Assembly: GCF_002699205.1 (NCBI RefSeq)
Contig: NZ_PABT01000029.1
Coordinates: 1-64,000 of the forward strand
Source of the DNA: Allomuricauda sp.
Lineage (GTDB): Bacteria; Bacteroidota; Bacteroidia; Flavobacteriales; Flavobacteriaceae
Direction of reading: 5' to 3'
Length of the DNA: 64,000 nucleotides
Numbering within the stretch: position 1 is the first letter of the stretch; each line of letters starts with the position of its first letter. A model generated the notes under the pieces. That model searched no databases and was not told where the DNA came from. It saw only the letters and a program-made list of their open reading frames with translations. Positions 1-7,321 of this stretch are shown here, one piece after another. The position numbers and the translations under genes are program-made.

Positions 1-903
1 ATCCAAGGCAGTTGGGAGTAGGGGAATCCCCAATCTGGATTTGGTCTTGGTTCGCTTGGACTTGATCCATAAGCTTCCGTCAATATGTTTCACGATATTA
101 TCTGGGTGTAATTTTTGGACGTCAATATAGGAGAGTCCTGTAAAACAACAGAACACAAACATATCCCGGACGATATTTAGGCGCTTTCCTTTAATGTTTT
201 TATTGACTAAAGCTTGTAATTCTTCTTTGGACAGGAATTCCCGTTCCACAGGTTTGAATTGTACTTTATAATTGTAGAAAGGGTCTTTGGTGATCCATTC
301 ATGGGCCACGGCCATTCGGATTATCTTTTTGAAATTGTTGATGTATTTCAAAGCGGAGTTATGGTTGCACTCTTTGGTAGTTTTTAGAAAGTACTCAAAT
401 CCTTTAATGAATTTTAAATCCACATCTCGCACCGGTATGTCCGATTTTCTCAGTTCAGTTTTGATGAATTCTGCCACATGGTTCCTTGTGGTATGGTATC
501 GTTTGTAGGTGCCCAGGGCAAAATCAATTCCAATGAGCTTTTTCATTTGCTGGTTATGCTCATCAAATAGCTCCAAGAGCATTTTAAGTTTTTCACCTTT
601 GCCCAAATACAAATTTTTCACATCAGATGAGGTGAAAGGTTTGTTTTCCTCTACAAGTTGACGATGGATTTTATTTATTCTACTTCTAACGGTGTCCAAA
701 TATTGGTTCAATTCATTTGCTTCAAGGTTCGTTCCCTTCATTTTCCCTGTCCGAGCGCTCCATTTTTGAGGGTCAACTTTGCGAGAAACGCTCAGTTCAC
801 TTCGTTGGCCATTTACCGTTAAACGTAGATATATTGGGACTTTTACGTCTTTTTCTTTGTGTTTTCCTTTAAGGTAAAATAGTTGAGAGAAAGAATGGCT
901 CAT
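1..903 (-). CDS. Tyrosine recombinase (CTnDOT-like integrase), C-terminus outside window
   Basis: This is a site-specific recombinase of the tyrosine family as found in Bacteroidota integrative elements. The ATG lies at 903-901 and the frame is open to base 1, giving 301 residues without the C-terminus. An N-terminal arm-binding region (starting MSHSFSQLFYLKGKHKEKD, with KWSARTGKMKG) is followed by a SAM-like core-binding region (about 115-215, with HNSALKYINNFKKIIRMAV) and the start of the catalytic domain (VEREFLSKEEL, then TGLSYIDVQKL). In TGLSYIDV the usual first catalytic Arg is Ser, as known for the IntDOT group. The later H-R-H-Y residues lie beyond the window. The gene points away from the 3' end of ssrA, which suggests it belongs to an element inserted there and extending leftward. 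The family is certain; whether the gene is intact cannot be seen. Confidence 0.93.
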   Translation of the reverse strand, partial: MSHSFSQLFYLKGKHKEKDVKVPIYLRLTVNGQRSELSVSRKVDPQKWSARTGKMKGTNLEANELNQYLDTVRSRINKIHRQLVEENKPFTSSDVKNLYLGKGEKLKMLLELFDEHNQQMKKLIGIDFALGTYKRYHTTRNHVAEFIKTELRKSDIPVRDVDLKFIKGFEYFLKTTKECNHNSALKYINNFKKIIRMAVAHEWITKDPFYNYKVQFKPVEREFLSKEELQALVNKNIKGKRLNIVRDMFVFCCFTGLSYIDVQKLHPDNIVKHIDGSLWIKSKRTKTKSRLGIPLLPTALD

Positions 904-916
904 TTCAGGTATCTTT

Positions 917-1035
917 TTTAACAGAAATAAAGGTATAAAAAAGAAAAATACTATTTTTATATTTAACAGAAAATCAAATAATTACAAAGAAATCGGTGAG
1001 TCTTTTTACGTTAATTAAATACTCACCGAATAGGT
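917..1035. repeat. Inverted and direct repeats between integrase and ssrA (candidate integrase or regulator sites)
   Basis: Two exact 11-bp copies of TTTAACAGAAA lie at 917-927 and 962-972. A perfect 9-bp inverted repeat follows: TCGGTGAGT at 993-1001 and ACTCACCGA at 1021-1029, spaced by 19 bases, with a third related TAGGTGACT just after. They sit between the integrase start and the putative core site at the ssrA end, where arm-type integrase or excisionase sites and the integrase promoter are expected. The binding role is inference. The rest of 904-1140 is AT-rich and holds no convincing gene. Confidence 0.45.
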
Positions 1036-1082
1036 GACTTTTTTAATGCTATTATTTGATATTAAATGAAACTAAATAAAAT

Positions 1083-1115
1083 AAAAAAACCTGTAAATCA
1101 GCGATTTACAGGTTT
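1083..1115 (-). terminator. Rho-independent terminator of ssrA
   Basis: A perfect 13-bp stem (AAACCTGTAAATC / GATTTACAGGTTT, loop AGC) spans 1087-1115. Read on the minus strand it is followed by a run of seven T, directly downstream of the tmRNA 3' end. Confidence 0.85.
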
Positions 1116-1141
1116 AATGTGTTGTTTTGATGGTGTTTTAG

Positions 1142-1170
1142 TGGAGCCGGAGGGATTCGAACCCTCGTCC
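1142..1170. other. Putative attachment site (att) at the ssrA 3' end
   Basis: The 3' terminal T-arm/acceptor segment of ssrA abuts sequence that leads straight into an integrase gene. Integrative elements often use this segment as attB and regenerate the RNA 3' end. The partner copy would lie to the left of base 1, so the direct repeat cannot be confirmed here. Confidence 0.5.
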
Positions 1171-1538
1171 AAACAAGCAATAACCACGCTTTCTACATGC
1201 TTAGTATCTGCTTGGTTTTCGTTGCATACCTGACCAGATACCGCCTAGTATACACTTAGCTTCTTTAGGTTTTAGAGGTGTCGCCGAAGCAAACGAACAC
1301 CCTTATGTTGACTTTTCTGGTGCTCCTAAACGAATCGCCGTCAACAAGGGCTATTCAGGAACATCTCGCTTCCCTACCTTGTAGGGACGAGGCAAATCCT
1401 ACTATAATTCAGATTATGCGGCAAGAGCGTAATTATTTTCGCCAATTAAAAGTGTGAAATATGAGATTAACGAGCTATATCCCAGCGCTCGACATGCTTA
1501 CGTCGCCATTGGTCTTGCTGTCAAAACCGGTCGGCCCC
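1142..1538 (-). ncRNA. ssrA: tmRNA (transfer-messenger RNA)
   Basis: tmRNA rescues stalled ribosomes together with SmpB, adding a degradation tag. On the minus strand the RNA begins GGGGCCGACCGGTTTTGACA at 1538, and the 5' GGGGCC pairs with GGCTCC at the 3' end (discriminator A at 1142). A T-arm GGGTTCGAATCCCTCCGG-like sequence is seen at 1143-1165. CCA is not fully encoded. The tag frame at 1443-1414 reads GENNYALAA followed by TAA. The length of about 397 nt fits one-piece tmRNAs. A weak TGGATTTG box lies about 12 nt upstream of the 5' end. Its 3' end forms the apparent attachment site of the adjacent integrase. Confidence 0.96.
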
Positions 1539-1661
1539 ATAATGAGATAGCAAATCCAATATTTTCCAAAACGAATTATGACCTGACGTAGTCGAAGGGT
1601 CGATAATCCATCAATCTTTAATTCGAATCCCACTTTTTCAAAGAACGCTTTCTGGGCGTTT

Positions 1662-1688
1662 CCAAGAATTTGCACCGCAAATTCTTGG
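1662..1688. repeat. Perfect 12-bp hairpin in the ssrA upstream gap
   Basis: CCAAGAATTTGC and GCAAATTCTTGG are separated by only ACC. No T-run follows on either strand, so it is not a standard terminator. The gap 1539-1847 also holds a second, weaker GCCTG/CAGGC-rich palindrome near 1708-1736 and the promoter of the next gene, but no convincing gene. Confidence 0.6.
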
Positions 1689-1792
1689 TCGGGCTATCGG
1701 CTGTACAAGCCTGTTTGCCACAGGCAGGGTACTTGCCTCTATCCCTAACGCGGTCAGCAAAGGTAAACCATATCCATCAAACGATAAAAAGT

Positions 1793-1823
1793 TTGCTTAC
1801 CCTGTCTATTACCCTTATTTTGG
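1793..1823 (+). promoter_or_regulatory. Bacteroidota-type promoter for the dehydrogenase gene
   Basis: TTG at 1793-1795, a 20-base spacer and TATTTTGG at 1816-1823 (7 of 8 to TAnnTTTG) lie 24 bases before the ATG at 1848. Confidence 0.5.
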
Positions 1824-1847
1824 TCAACAATTATACCAAAATCATTT

Positions 1848-3053
1848 ATGAAGTTCGGAATTATCAGGGAGCGTAAAAACCCTCCAGACCGCAGGGTGGT
1901 ACTGTCACCAGAGGAATGTCAAAATGTCCTTTCCAGTTTTCCAAAGGCCCAAATTTTTGTGGAATCATCACCAATTCGTGTGTTTTCAGATAAAGAGTAT
2001 GCCGATAAAGGGATCAAAGTTGTACAAGATATGGAGAACTGTGAAGTCCTTCTAGGCGTTAAAGAAGTACCCATTGACGCCTTGATTCCCAATAAAAAGT
2101 ATTTCTTCTTTTCCCATACCATAAAAAAACAGCCTTATAATCGGGAACTTCTCAAGGCAGTTTTGGATAAAAATATAGAACTGTACGACCACGAGGTGAT
2201 TACCGACCCTAAGGGAAAAAGACTTGTGGCCTTTGGTCGCTATGCTGGTATTGTCGGCGCTTATAACGGTTTTAGGGCTTTTGGTTTAAAATACGATTTG
2301 TTCCAATTGCCCAAGGCAGAAACCTTGTTAGATCAATCAGCCCTGATATCGGAGTTGAAGAAAATAAACCTTCCCAATATTAAAATATTGCTTACAGGAA
2401 AGGGAAGGGTTGGTGATGGTGCCAAGGAAATGCTGGATGCCATGGAAATCAGGGAAGTGGGCGTTGACGACTATTTGTCCGAAACTTTTAACGAACCCGT
2501 ATATTGTCAAATCGATGTGTCCCATTATGTCAAGCGCAGAGATGGGAACAAAGGCAGTAAATCAGATTTTTTTCAAAACCCACAGACTTACGAATCAAAC
2601 TTTTTCCGTTTTGCCAAGGTATCGGATTTCTACATCGCAGGTCATTTTTATGGGGATGGAGCACCTTATCTGTACACTCGGGATGATGCTAAACATCCCG
2701 ATTTTAAAATAAAAGTAGTGGCCGATATAAGTTGCGATATTGATGGGCCCGTGGCATCTACCATTCGCCCATCCACCATTGCCGATCCCATTTATGGCTA
2801 CGACCCCGCTTTGGAAACGGAAACCGATTTTAAGAAAAAGGATGCCATTGCCGTAATGGCAGTGGATAACCTTCCTTGTGAACTGCCCAGGGATGCCAGT
2901 GTTGGTTTTGGGGAAGCATTTTCCAAATATGTGATTCCTGCTTTTTTCAACAATGATGAGGATGGAATACTGGATAGGGCCCGTATGACCAAAAATGGAA
3001 TGCTGACACCTCGTTATGCCTATCTTCAAGACTACGTGGACGGTAAAGAATGA
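1848..3053 (+). CDS. Saccharopine/alanine dehydrogenase-like NAD(P)-dependent oxidoreductase
   Basis: A 401-residue cytoplasmic enzyme. The N-terminus (MKFGIIRERKNPPDRRVVLS) is typical of the AlaDh/PNT N-terminal domain shared by alanine dehydrogenase, transhydrogenase and Lys1-type saccharopine dehydrogenase, with conserved GVKEVP and FFFSHTIKKQ segments. The middle carries FGRYAGIVGAYNG and a Rossmann-like stretch ILLTGKGRVGDGAKEML near residue 182. The C-terminal half has ADISCDIDGPVAST and DNLPCELPRDAS, which resemble saccharopine dehydrogenase (lysine-forming) proteins. Such enzymes interconvert amino acids and 2-oxo acids with NAD(P)H. The exact substrate cannot be decided from sequence alone. 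The gene has its own promoter and stands first in a loose rightward series. Confidence 0.82.
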   Translation: MKFGIIRERKNPPDRRVVLSPEECQNVLSSFPKAQIFVESSPIRVFSDKEYADKGIKVVQDMENCEVLLGVKEVPIDALIPNKKYFFFSHTIKKQPYNRELLKAVLDKNIELYDHEVITDPKGKRLVAFGRYAGIVGAYNGFRAFGLKYDLFQLPKAETLLDQSALISELKKINLPNIKILLTGKGRVGDGAKEMLDAMEIREVGVDDYLSETFNEPVYCQIDVSHYVKRRDGNKGSKSDFFQNPQTYESNFFRFAKVSDFYIAGHFYGDGAPYLYTRDDAKHPDFKIKVVADISCDIDGPVASTIRPSTIADPIYGYDPALETETDFKKKDAIAVMAVDNLPCELPRDASVGFGEAFSKYVIPAFFNNDEDGILDRARMTKNGMLTPRYAYLQDYVDGKE

Positions 3054-3081
3054 CCAAAGGACCAAAAACATGGTTTAAAAG

Positions 3082-3111
3082 TTGGTAATGGGTTGTTTTT
3101 TAGTATCTTGT
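3082..3111 (+). promoter_or_regulatory. Candidate promoter for the small protein/membrane protein pair
   Basis: TTG at 3082-3084, a 19-base spacer and TATCTTGT at 3104-3111 (6 of 8 to TAnnTTTG), about 65 bases before the ATG at 3176. Confidence 0.35.
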
Positions 3112-3175
3112 TTGTCCAAATTCTCAAAAACCTGTGACGTTCAATTGGGTATTTTCTGGAGATGACAATCCAGCA

Positions 3176-3403
3176 ATGAAAAGAACCTGTATCGACTTGG
3201 AATACAGCCTTAGGCCAAGAATCATGAGATTCCTGTTGTCCAAATTTGATGTTGATACGGATTTTTCCCGTTTTCACTTCGATGTGGACGTGGACAGAAA
3301 ATGGGTCTTTATCTCGGACAAAACCCCAAAAGAATATACCCGTGTTTTATTGCCCGACTTTGACAAAACCATCAACGGGTCCTCTTTTTGCTCGGTGGCA
3401 TAA
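3176..3403 (+). CDS. Small uncharacterised protein (75 aa)
   Basis: I do not recognise this family. The ATG at 3176 gives MKRTCIDLEYSLRPRIMRFL and fits better than an in-frame GTG at 3134, which would add 14 unremarkable residues. The protein is soluble-looking, rich in Asp, Phe and Arg, with a central FDVDTDFSRFHFDVDVDRKW segment that suggests alternating strands and a KTPKEYTRVLLPDFDK tail. No signal peptide or membrane helix is visible. It sits 22 bases before the next membrane protein gene, so the two are probably co-transcribed. Codon use looks like its neighbours. Confidence that it is a real gene is moderate. Confidence 0.55.
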   Translation: MKRTCIDLEYSLRPRIMRFLLSKFDVDTDFSRFHFDVDVDRKWVFISDKTPKEYTRVLLPDFDKTINGSSFCSVA

Positions 3404-3425
3404 ATCATAATTAGTAAATATTTAA

Positions 3426-3944
3426 GTGTTTAAAAGGCAGTGGTGGATAAAATCCTCACTAATTTTGCTGTTTCAAAATCTGAATGCTTTGCACATCGAT
3501 TTAATTATAGCGGCACTATGGAGTCTTTCTCCCTTTGGGGAGGCAAAGGTCGGTATTCCCTATGGAATGTACCAAGGGGTGAACGAATACCTGGTGTTTA
3601 TTGTATGTTTTGGTGCAAATGTATTGGTGTTTCCAATGATGATGTTCTTTTTGGAGTACATCAACCGTCATTTGGTTAAATGGCGATTCTATAAGAAAAT
3701 GGCCGTTTATGTGGGACAAAGGGCCAAAAAAGGGTCTGGTAAAAAGATACAACGTTTCGGATTTTTGGGCATCGTACTCTTTGTAATGATTCCATTACCT
3801 GGCACAGGTGTCTATGCGGGAAGCATAGCGGCTTATCTTTTTAAAATGAAAAAACGAGAAGCTTTTGCCGCAAATACCATTGGAATCTTCTTTTCCTCAG
3901 TGATTATTTGGGTGGCTACTTTAATGTCGCTGGAAGGAGTTTAA
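3426..3944 (+). CDS. Small multidrug export-like membrane protein (COG2426 type)
   Basis: A predicted inner-membrane protein of up to 172 residues with hydrophobic helices around 22-38, 52-78, 110-130 and 148-166. The pattern SPFGEAKVGIPYGMYQGVNE, the helix after it, and RFGFLGIVLFVMIPLPGTGVYAG match the putative small multidrug export family (Sm_multidrug_ex). The biochemical role of that family is not well proven, so export is only the family label. The frame opens with GTG at 3426; an internal TTG around 3465 is a possible alternative, because the first dozen residues (MFKRQWWIKSS) look poorly conserved. It follows the small unknown gene by 22 bases. Confidence 0.72.
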   Translation: MFKRQWWIKSSLILLFQNLNALHIDLIIAALWSLSPFGEAKVGIPYGMYQGVNEYLVFIVCFGANVLVFPMMMFFLEYINRHLVKWRFYKKMAVYVGQRAKKGSGKKIQRFGFLGIVLFVMIPLPGTGVYAGSIAAYLFKMKKREAFAANTIGIFFSSVIIWVATLMSLEGV

Positions 3945-4033
3945 AATCATAGTTTTTGAAATTTTGCACTACGTTAAGGTTGGTTTTTTTTATTTTGCTT
4001 AAAGTTCTTGATCACTAACCTTAAAAGATTTCT

Positions 4034-4903
4034 ATGGCATCCGGTTTTTTTGCAATTTTAGATGATATCGCTACCCTTATGGACGATGTGGCAACCATGA
4101 GCAAGATAGCGACCAAAAAAACTGCGGGAATATTGGGGGATGACTTGGCCGTAAATGCAGAAAAGGCCACCGGTTTTCTATCAAATAGGGAAATCCCCGT
4201 GCTTTGGGCCATTACCAAAGGATCATTTCGAAACAAATTGATTATTCTTCCCATTGCTTTTTTGTTGAGCGCCTATCTGCCTCTGGCAATTACAATTATA
4301 CTTATTCTTGGAGGGGTTTATCTTGCCTATGAAGGTGCTGAGAAAGTATATGAGTATTTCTTTCACAGAAAAGAAGAAGAACGGAAAGAAGAACTGCTTT
4401 CCGTACCAGAGGAGAAGCTGCCGGAACTCGAGAAGAAAAAAATAAAACAGGCCATTGTCACGGATTTTATTCTATCCATCGAGATTGTTATCATTGCGCT
4501 GAGCGCCGTGGTCAATGAACCACTGGTAACCAGAATAATAGTCGTTTCGGTTGTGGCGATTTTAGCCACAGTTGGGGTTTACGGTATTGTAGCGTTGATC
4601 GTTCGGATGGACGATTATGGTTATCGATTGATCAATCTAAATGATAGAACGGACAGTTTTTCCGATAAGGTGGGGCAAGTATTGGTCAACGCGCTACCCA
4701 AAATAATCAAAGCACTTTCCATTGTGGGAACCTTGGCCTTACTATTGGTTTCCGGAGGGATATTTAGCCACAATATTGAATTTTTCCATCACCTGTTGCC
4801 CAGTTTTCCAAGTTTACTGAAAGAATTTATACTGGGGCTGCTTATTGGTTTGGCCGCACTTCTTTTACTGAAGTCGGTAAAAAAGCTCTTCAGCCGTAAA
4901 TAA
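4034..4903 (+). CDS. DUF808 family inner-membrane protein
   Basis: 289 residues. The start MASGFFAILDDIATLMDDV, followed by MSKIATKKTAGILGDDLAVN, is diagnostic for DUF808 (YedI-like) proteins. These are integral membrane proteins of unknown function. Hydrophobic segments are visible around 76-103, 143-160, 167-190, 228-245 and 262-281. A charged KEEERKEELLSVPEEKLPELEKKK loop separates the first and second membrane parts. The gene is preceded by an AT-rich 89-base gap and followed, 16 bases after its stop, by the DUF1801 gene. The family call is firm; the role is unknown. Confidence 0.88.
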   Translation: MASGFFAILDDIATLMDDVATMSKIATKKTAGILGDDLAVNAEKATGFLSNREIPVLWAITKGSFRNKLIILPIAFLLSAYLPLAITIILILGGVYLAYEGAEKVYEYFFHRKEEERKEELLSVPEEKLPELEKKKIKQAIVTDFILSIEIVIIALSAVVNEPLVTRIIVVSVVAILATVGVYGIVALIVRMDDYGYRLINLNDRTDSFSDKVGQVLVNALPKIIKALSIVGTLALLLVSGGIFSHNIEFFHHLLPSFPSLLKEFILGLLIGLAALLLLKSVKKLFSRK

Positions 4904-4919
4904 GGAACAAATCGTGTGT

Positions 4920-5288
4920 ATGAACCCAGCTGAAGAATATATTCTCAACCAAGAAGAGCCTTTCAAAAGTATATTGATACAACTTCAGGTTTTAGTGGAA
5001 ACCTCAGTGCCCAATCTTGAATTAAAGTACAAGTACAGGCTACCGTTTTACTATTTGAACGGAAAACCATTTTGCTATTTCAATGCTTCCTTGAAAAAAG
5101 GGTATGTGGATGTGGGCTTCTGGAACTCTGCACATTTGGGCGTTCATTTGGATAAAATGGTGACCGAGGGCAGAAAAATAATGCGATCACTTCGTTACTA
5201 CACTTTGGATGATATTGATGCCAAGGTTTTTGTGGCTGTCATCAAAGACGCTGAAACCGTAAACCATAAAGGGTTTTATAAAAACTAG
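4920..5288 (+). CDS. DUF1801 domain protein (122 aa)
   Basis: A small cytoplasmic protein of the DUF1801/YdhG-like fold. Recognisable features are the N-terminus MNPAEEYILNQEEPFKSIL, the central LKYKYRLPFYYLNGKPFCYFN and the KKGYVDVGFWNSAHL strand. I chose ATG 4920 over a GTG two codons upstream because it begins the conserved region. Function is unproven; relatives are described as iron-chaperone-like or unknown. The gene ends in TAG at 5286-5288, and this stop lies inside the left copy of a 12-bp direct repeat that flanks a palindromic insertion. Confidence 0.8.
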   Translation: MNPAEEYILNQEEPFKSILIQLQVLVETSVPNLELKYKYRLPFYYLNGKPFCYFNASLKKGYVDVGFWNSAHLGVHLDKMVTEGRKIMRSLRYYTLDDIDAKVFVAVIKDAETVNHKGFYKN

Positions 5289-5452
5289 CCTGATTATCCG
5301 TTTAATGTCATAATGGGTGTTTTTGGCGTCATGTTGAACTTGTTTCATCATATCATCCTGCTGAATATGAGCATCTTTATGTGACCCTGAATCAAGTTCA
5401 GGGTGACGTTAGTGATATTATGACCCATTACGGACATCCAAAAAACTAGCCT
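5280..5452. mobile_element. MITE-like palindromic element with 12-bp flanking direct repeats
   Basis: The 12-mer AAAAACTAGCCT occurs at 5280-5291 and again at 5441-5452. Between them, 149 bases (5292-5440) form a large imperfect palindrome: the two ends share TCCGT, AATG and TCATAAT in the same order on opposite strands, and the inner arms share GTCA...TGAACTTG.TTCA. A CCCTGAA/TTCAGGG hairpin lies at about 5381-5404. There is no gene inside. Each repeat copy supplies the TAG stop of one of the two convergent neighbours, so removing one copy plus the element would leave the two genes overlapping by CTAG. The insertion and target duplication are inference. Confidence 0.55.
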
Positions 5453-7047
5453 TTGGCAGGGATTAATTCAGATTTTTTGGTCTTTAGTTTAAAAAAAGCA
5501 ATCCAAAGGGAAATAATTCCCAAAATCAACCATAGCAAATCTACCAAAAGAATGTGTTGATAGCCTTTTTGATATGCTACCCAAAACCAATTCCCGGAAG
5601 CTACTCCGTTTGCAATCGGAACCAATATGCCTAAAATCCCACCAGAGATCAATGTCCATTTATTGGTAAAGGCAATATTTTTTTTGATGATGAAAAATAC
5701 TGTTGCCACCAACCAGATGGGGAAGTAAGTTTGATACAAAAAGGCACGGTCCACATGCGTTGCAAACTTTACAATGATGAATTCCAAAGCTGTTACAGGG
5801 AGCAGGGTAAGGCATATGGCCATGTACCAATTGGCCACTTGCTTGTTGAACCTGCGACGTCTTTCCGGAACGTTCTTTTTATCACGTGCCACCAGCCAGA
5901 TCATAATTCCGGATAGAATCACAAAACAGGAGACCAATCCAAGGATAAAGGAGATTACCCGCAATCCGTAACCGGCATAATCCCCAAAATGGAGTCGGAA
6001 CATCATGTTTTTTACGCCATCCAAATAGGAATTATTTGTAGTGGGTACTTTTTCTTGTGCAATGGAGCCATCGGCTACTTTGTAAATACGATATCCCAAA
6101 CCATTGAGCTTTGTCCCGTATCCAAGATACCCACTAATGGAGGCATGCATGTTTTTATCACCATAATTGAATATATGGGTTTCCGTAACCCTAAAGTCTG
6201 GCCACTCTTCTTTCATTTGATGTACCATCGCATCGATATCAATGGTGTTTTCCAGTTTTTCGTTCTGGAATTCATAAACGGGATGGTTGTACTCCAAATC
6301 TTCGTATAATTTATTTTGGTCGCCATCGTAAAGTCCAACTACAATAGGGAGCATTAAAATTCCTTTGAGTAAAAAGAAGGCTCCGGTCACGGCGTAAACA
6401 AACTGAAATGGAAACCCTATCACCCCAAGTGCCGTATGGGCATCTGTCCAAATGGTCTTAATTTTGGCCCAGGGCCTAAATGTGTAGAAATTGGAAATAA
6501 TCTTGTCCCAATGCACCAAAATTCCTGTGATTATCGCAAAAAGGAAAAAGAAAGCCACCAATCCGGCCAAGTACCTTCCATAAGGGTAGGGGATTTGGTC
6601 CAAAAAATGTAATCTGTACAAAAATTCACCTAAGTGATAGTCACCCACGTAGTCCCCTTTGGTTTTGTCCACCGTGTCCAAATAAAAAAATATGCGGGAC
6701 TTGTCATCTTCACTGGCCAATGAGTCTTGGGACGCACCCAAGTTGACGGCAATGTTTCTCTCGTTGTAATAGTGCCGTAGTTCCACATCACGGCCATAGA
6801 GATTGTATTCTTCGGAAAGGTGGTCAAGGTAGCCGTTGATGCTGCCCGATATGGCATCTTCTTGAGTAACCGAATGGCCGCGTTGCCAATTGGCAATTTC
6901 GTCCCTAAAAAAAGAGAACGAACCGGTAAAGAAGATTACATAGAGCGCAACACTGATCACGATACCGCTTACGGTATGGGTGTGGAACAAAATATTGTAG
7001 ATGCGGTTTCCCATAATGCTAAACAATCGGGTTGGTTTGGTTTCCAA
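5446..7047 (-). CDS. PepSY-associated TM-helix protein (siderophore/iron reductase-like)
   Basis: A 533-residue inner-membrane protein of the PepSY_TM (PiuB/FpvG-like) group, thought to help release iron from imported siderophores by reduction in the periplasm. TM1 (about 26-46) follows the His-containing NILFHTHTVSGIVIS. A periplasmic PepSY-like region lies at about 50-150, helices at 160-185 and 207-235 (with WTDAHTALGVIGFPFQF), a second periplasmic part at 240-345, and four or five C-terminal helices. His residues in RLHFLDQIPYPYGRYLAG and FRLHFGDYAGYG could bind heme or metal. It is the last gene of the iron operon, and its start overlaps the preceding gene by 29 bases. Its TAG stop sits in a direct-repeat copy. 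Confidence 0.85.
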   Translation of the reverse strand: METKPTRLFSIMGNRIYNILFHTHTVSGIVISVALYVIFFTGSFSFFRDEIANWQRGHSVTQEDAISGSINGYLDHLSEEYNLYGRDVELRHYYNERNIAVNLGASQDSLASEDDKSRIFFYLDTVDKTKGDYVGDYHLGEFLYRLHFLDQIPYPYGRYLAGLVAFFFLFAIITGILVHWDKIISNFYTFRPWAKIKTIWTDAHTALGVIGFPFQFVYAVTGAFFLLKGILMLPIVVGLYDGDQNKLYEDLEYNHPVYEFQNEKLENTIDIDAMVHQMKEEWPDFRVTETHIFNYGDKNMHASISGYLGYGTKLNGLGYRIYKVADGSIAQEKVPTTNNSYLDGVKNMMFRLHFGDYAGYGLRVISFILGLVSCFVILSGIMIWLVARDKKNVPERRRRFNKQVANWYMAICLTLLPVTALEFIIVKFATHVDRAFLYQTYFPIWLVATVFFIIKKNIAFTNKWTLISGGILGILVPIANGVASGNWFWVAYQKGYQHILLVDLLWLILGIISLWIAFFKLKTKKSELIPAKG

Positions 7048-7318
7048 AATAGAATATGACTCCGAGCACTAAACTTATCAAAAGGTAAACGGCCCATACT
7101 TTCCATCCGTTTTTACCCAAAAAGGCAATCACCATTAGAATGGCCCATAATATGAATACGGAGAAAGTACTTGTTATAATTATGGTCACATGGTCGAACC
7201 AACTGGCCAGGGCCAAGTGGAACATGAGTGCAACAATCAATCCGCCCAAAATGGCAGCGGATATTTTGGCAAATCGTTGCCATGGTGAAGGGGTCAGATA
7301 TTTTTTGTTGGCCGGCAT
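7019..7318 (-). CDS. Small membrane protein, DUF3649-like (iron uptake operon)
   Basis: 99 residues with three hydrophobic helices at about 17-38, 46-66 and 73-92. The N-terminal KYLTPSPWQRFAKISAAILGG and the general architecture resemble the DUF3649 proteins that accompany PepSY reductases and siderophore receptors in Proteobacteria. The assignment rests on size, topology and context more than on a diagnostic motif. The gene starts 3 bases after the preceding gene and overlaps the PepSY gene by 29 bases, so translation of the three is likely coupled. It probably acts in the inner membrane with the PepSY protein. Confidence 0.68.
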   Translation of the reverse strand: MPANKKYLTPSPWQRFAKISAAILGGLIVALMFHLALASWFDHVTIIITSTFSVFILWAILMVIAFLGKNGWKVWAVYLLISLVLGVIFYFGNQTNPIV

Positions 7319-7321
7319 GAT

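Noticed and set aside
1475..1675. 66-residue open frame on the minus strand over ssrA
   Set aside because: It lies across the 5' half of the tmRNA and is explained by that RNA.
1670..1876. 68-residue open frame between ssrA and the dehydrogenase gene
   Set aside because: It overlaps the hairpin and the promoter of the next gene, runs into that gene in another frame, and has no family-like sequence.
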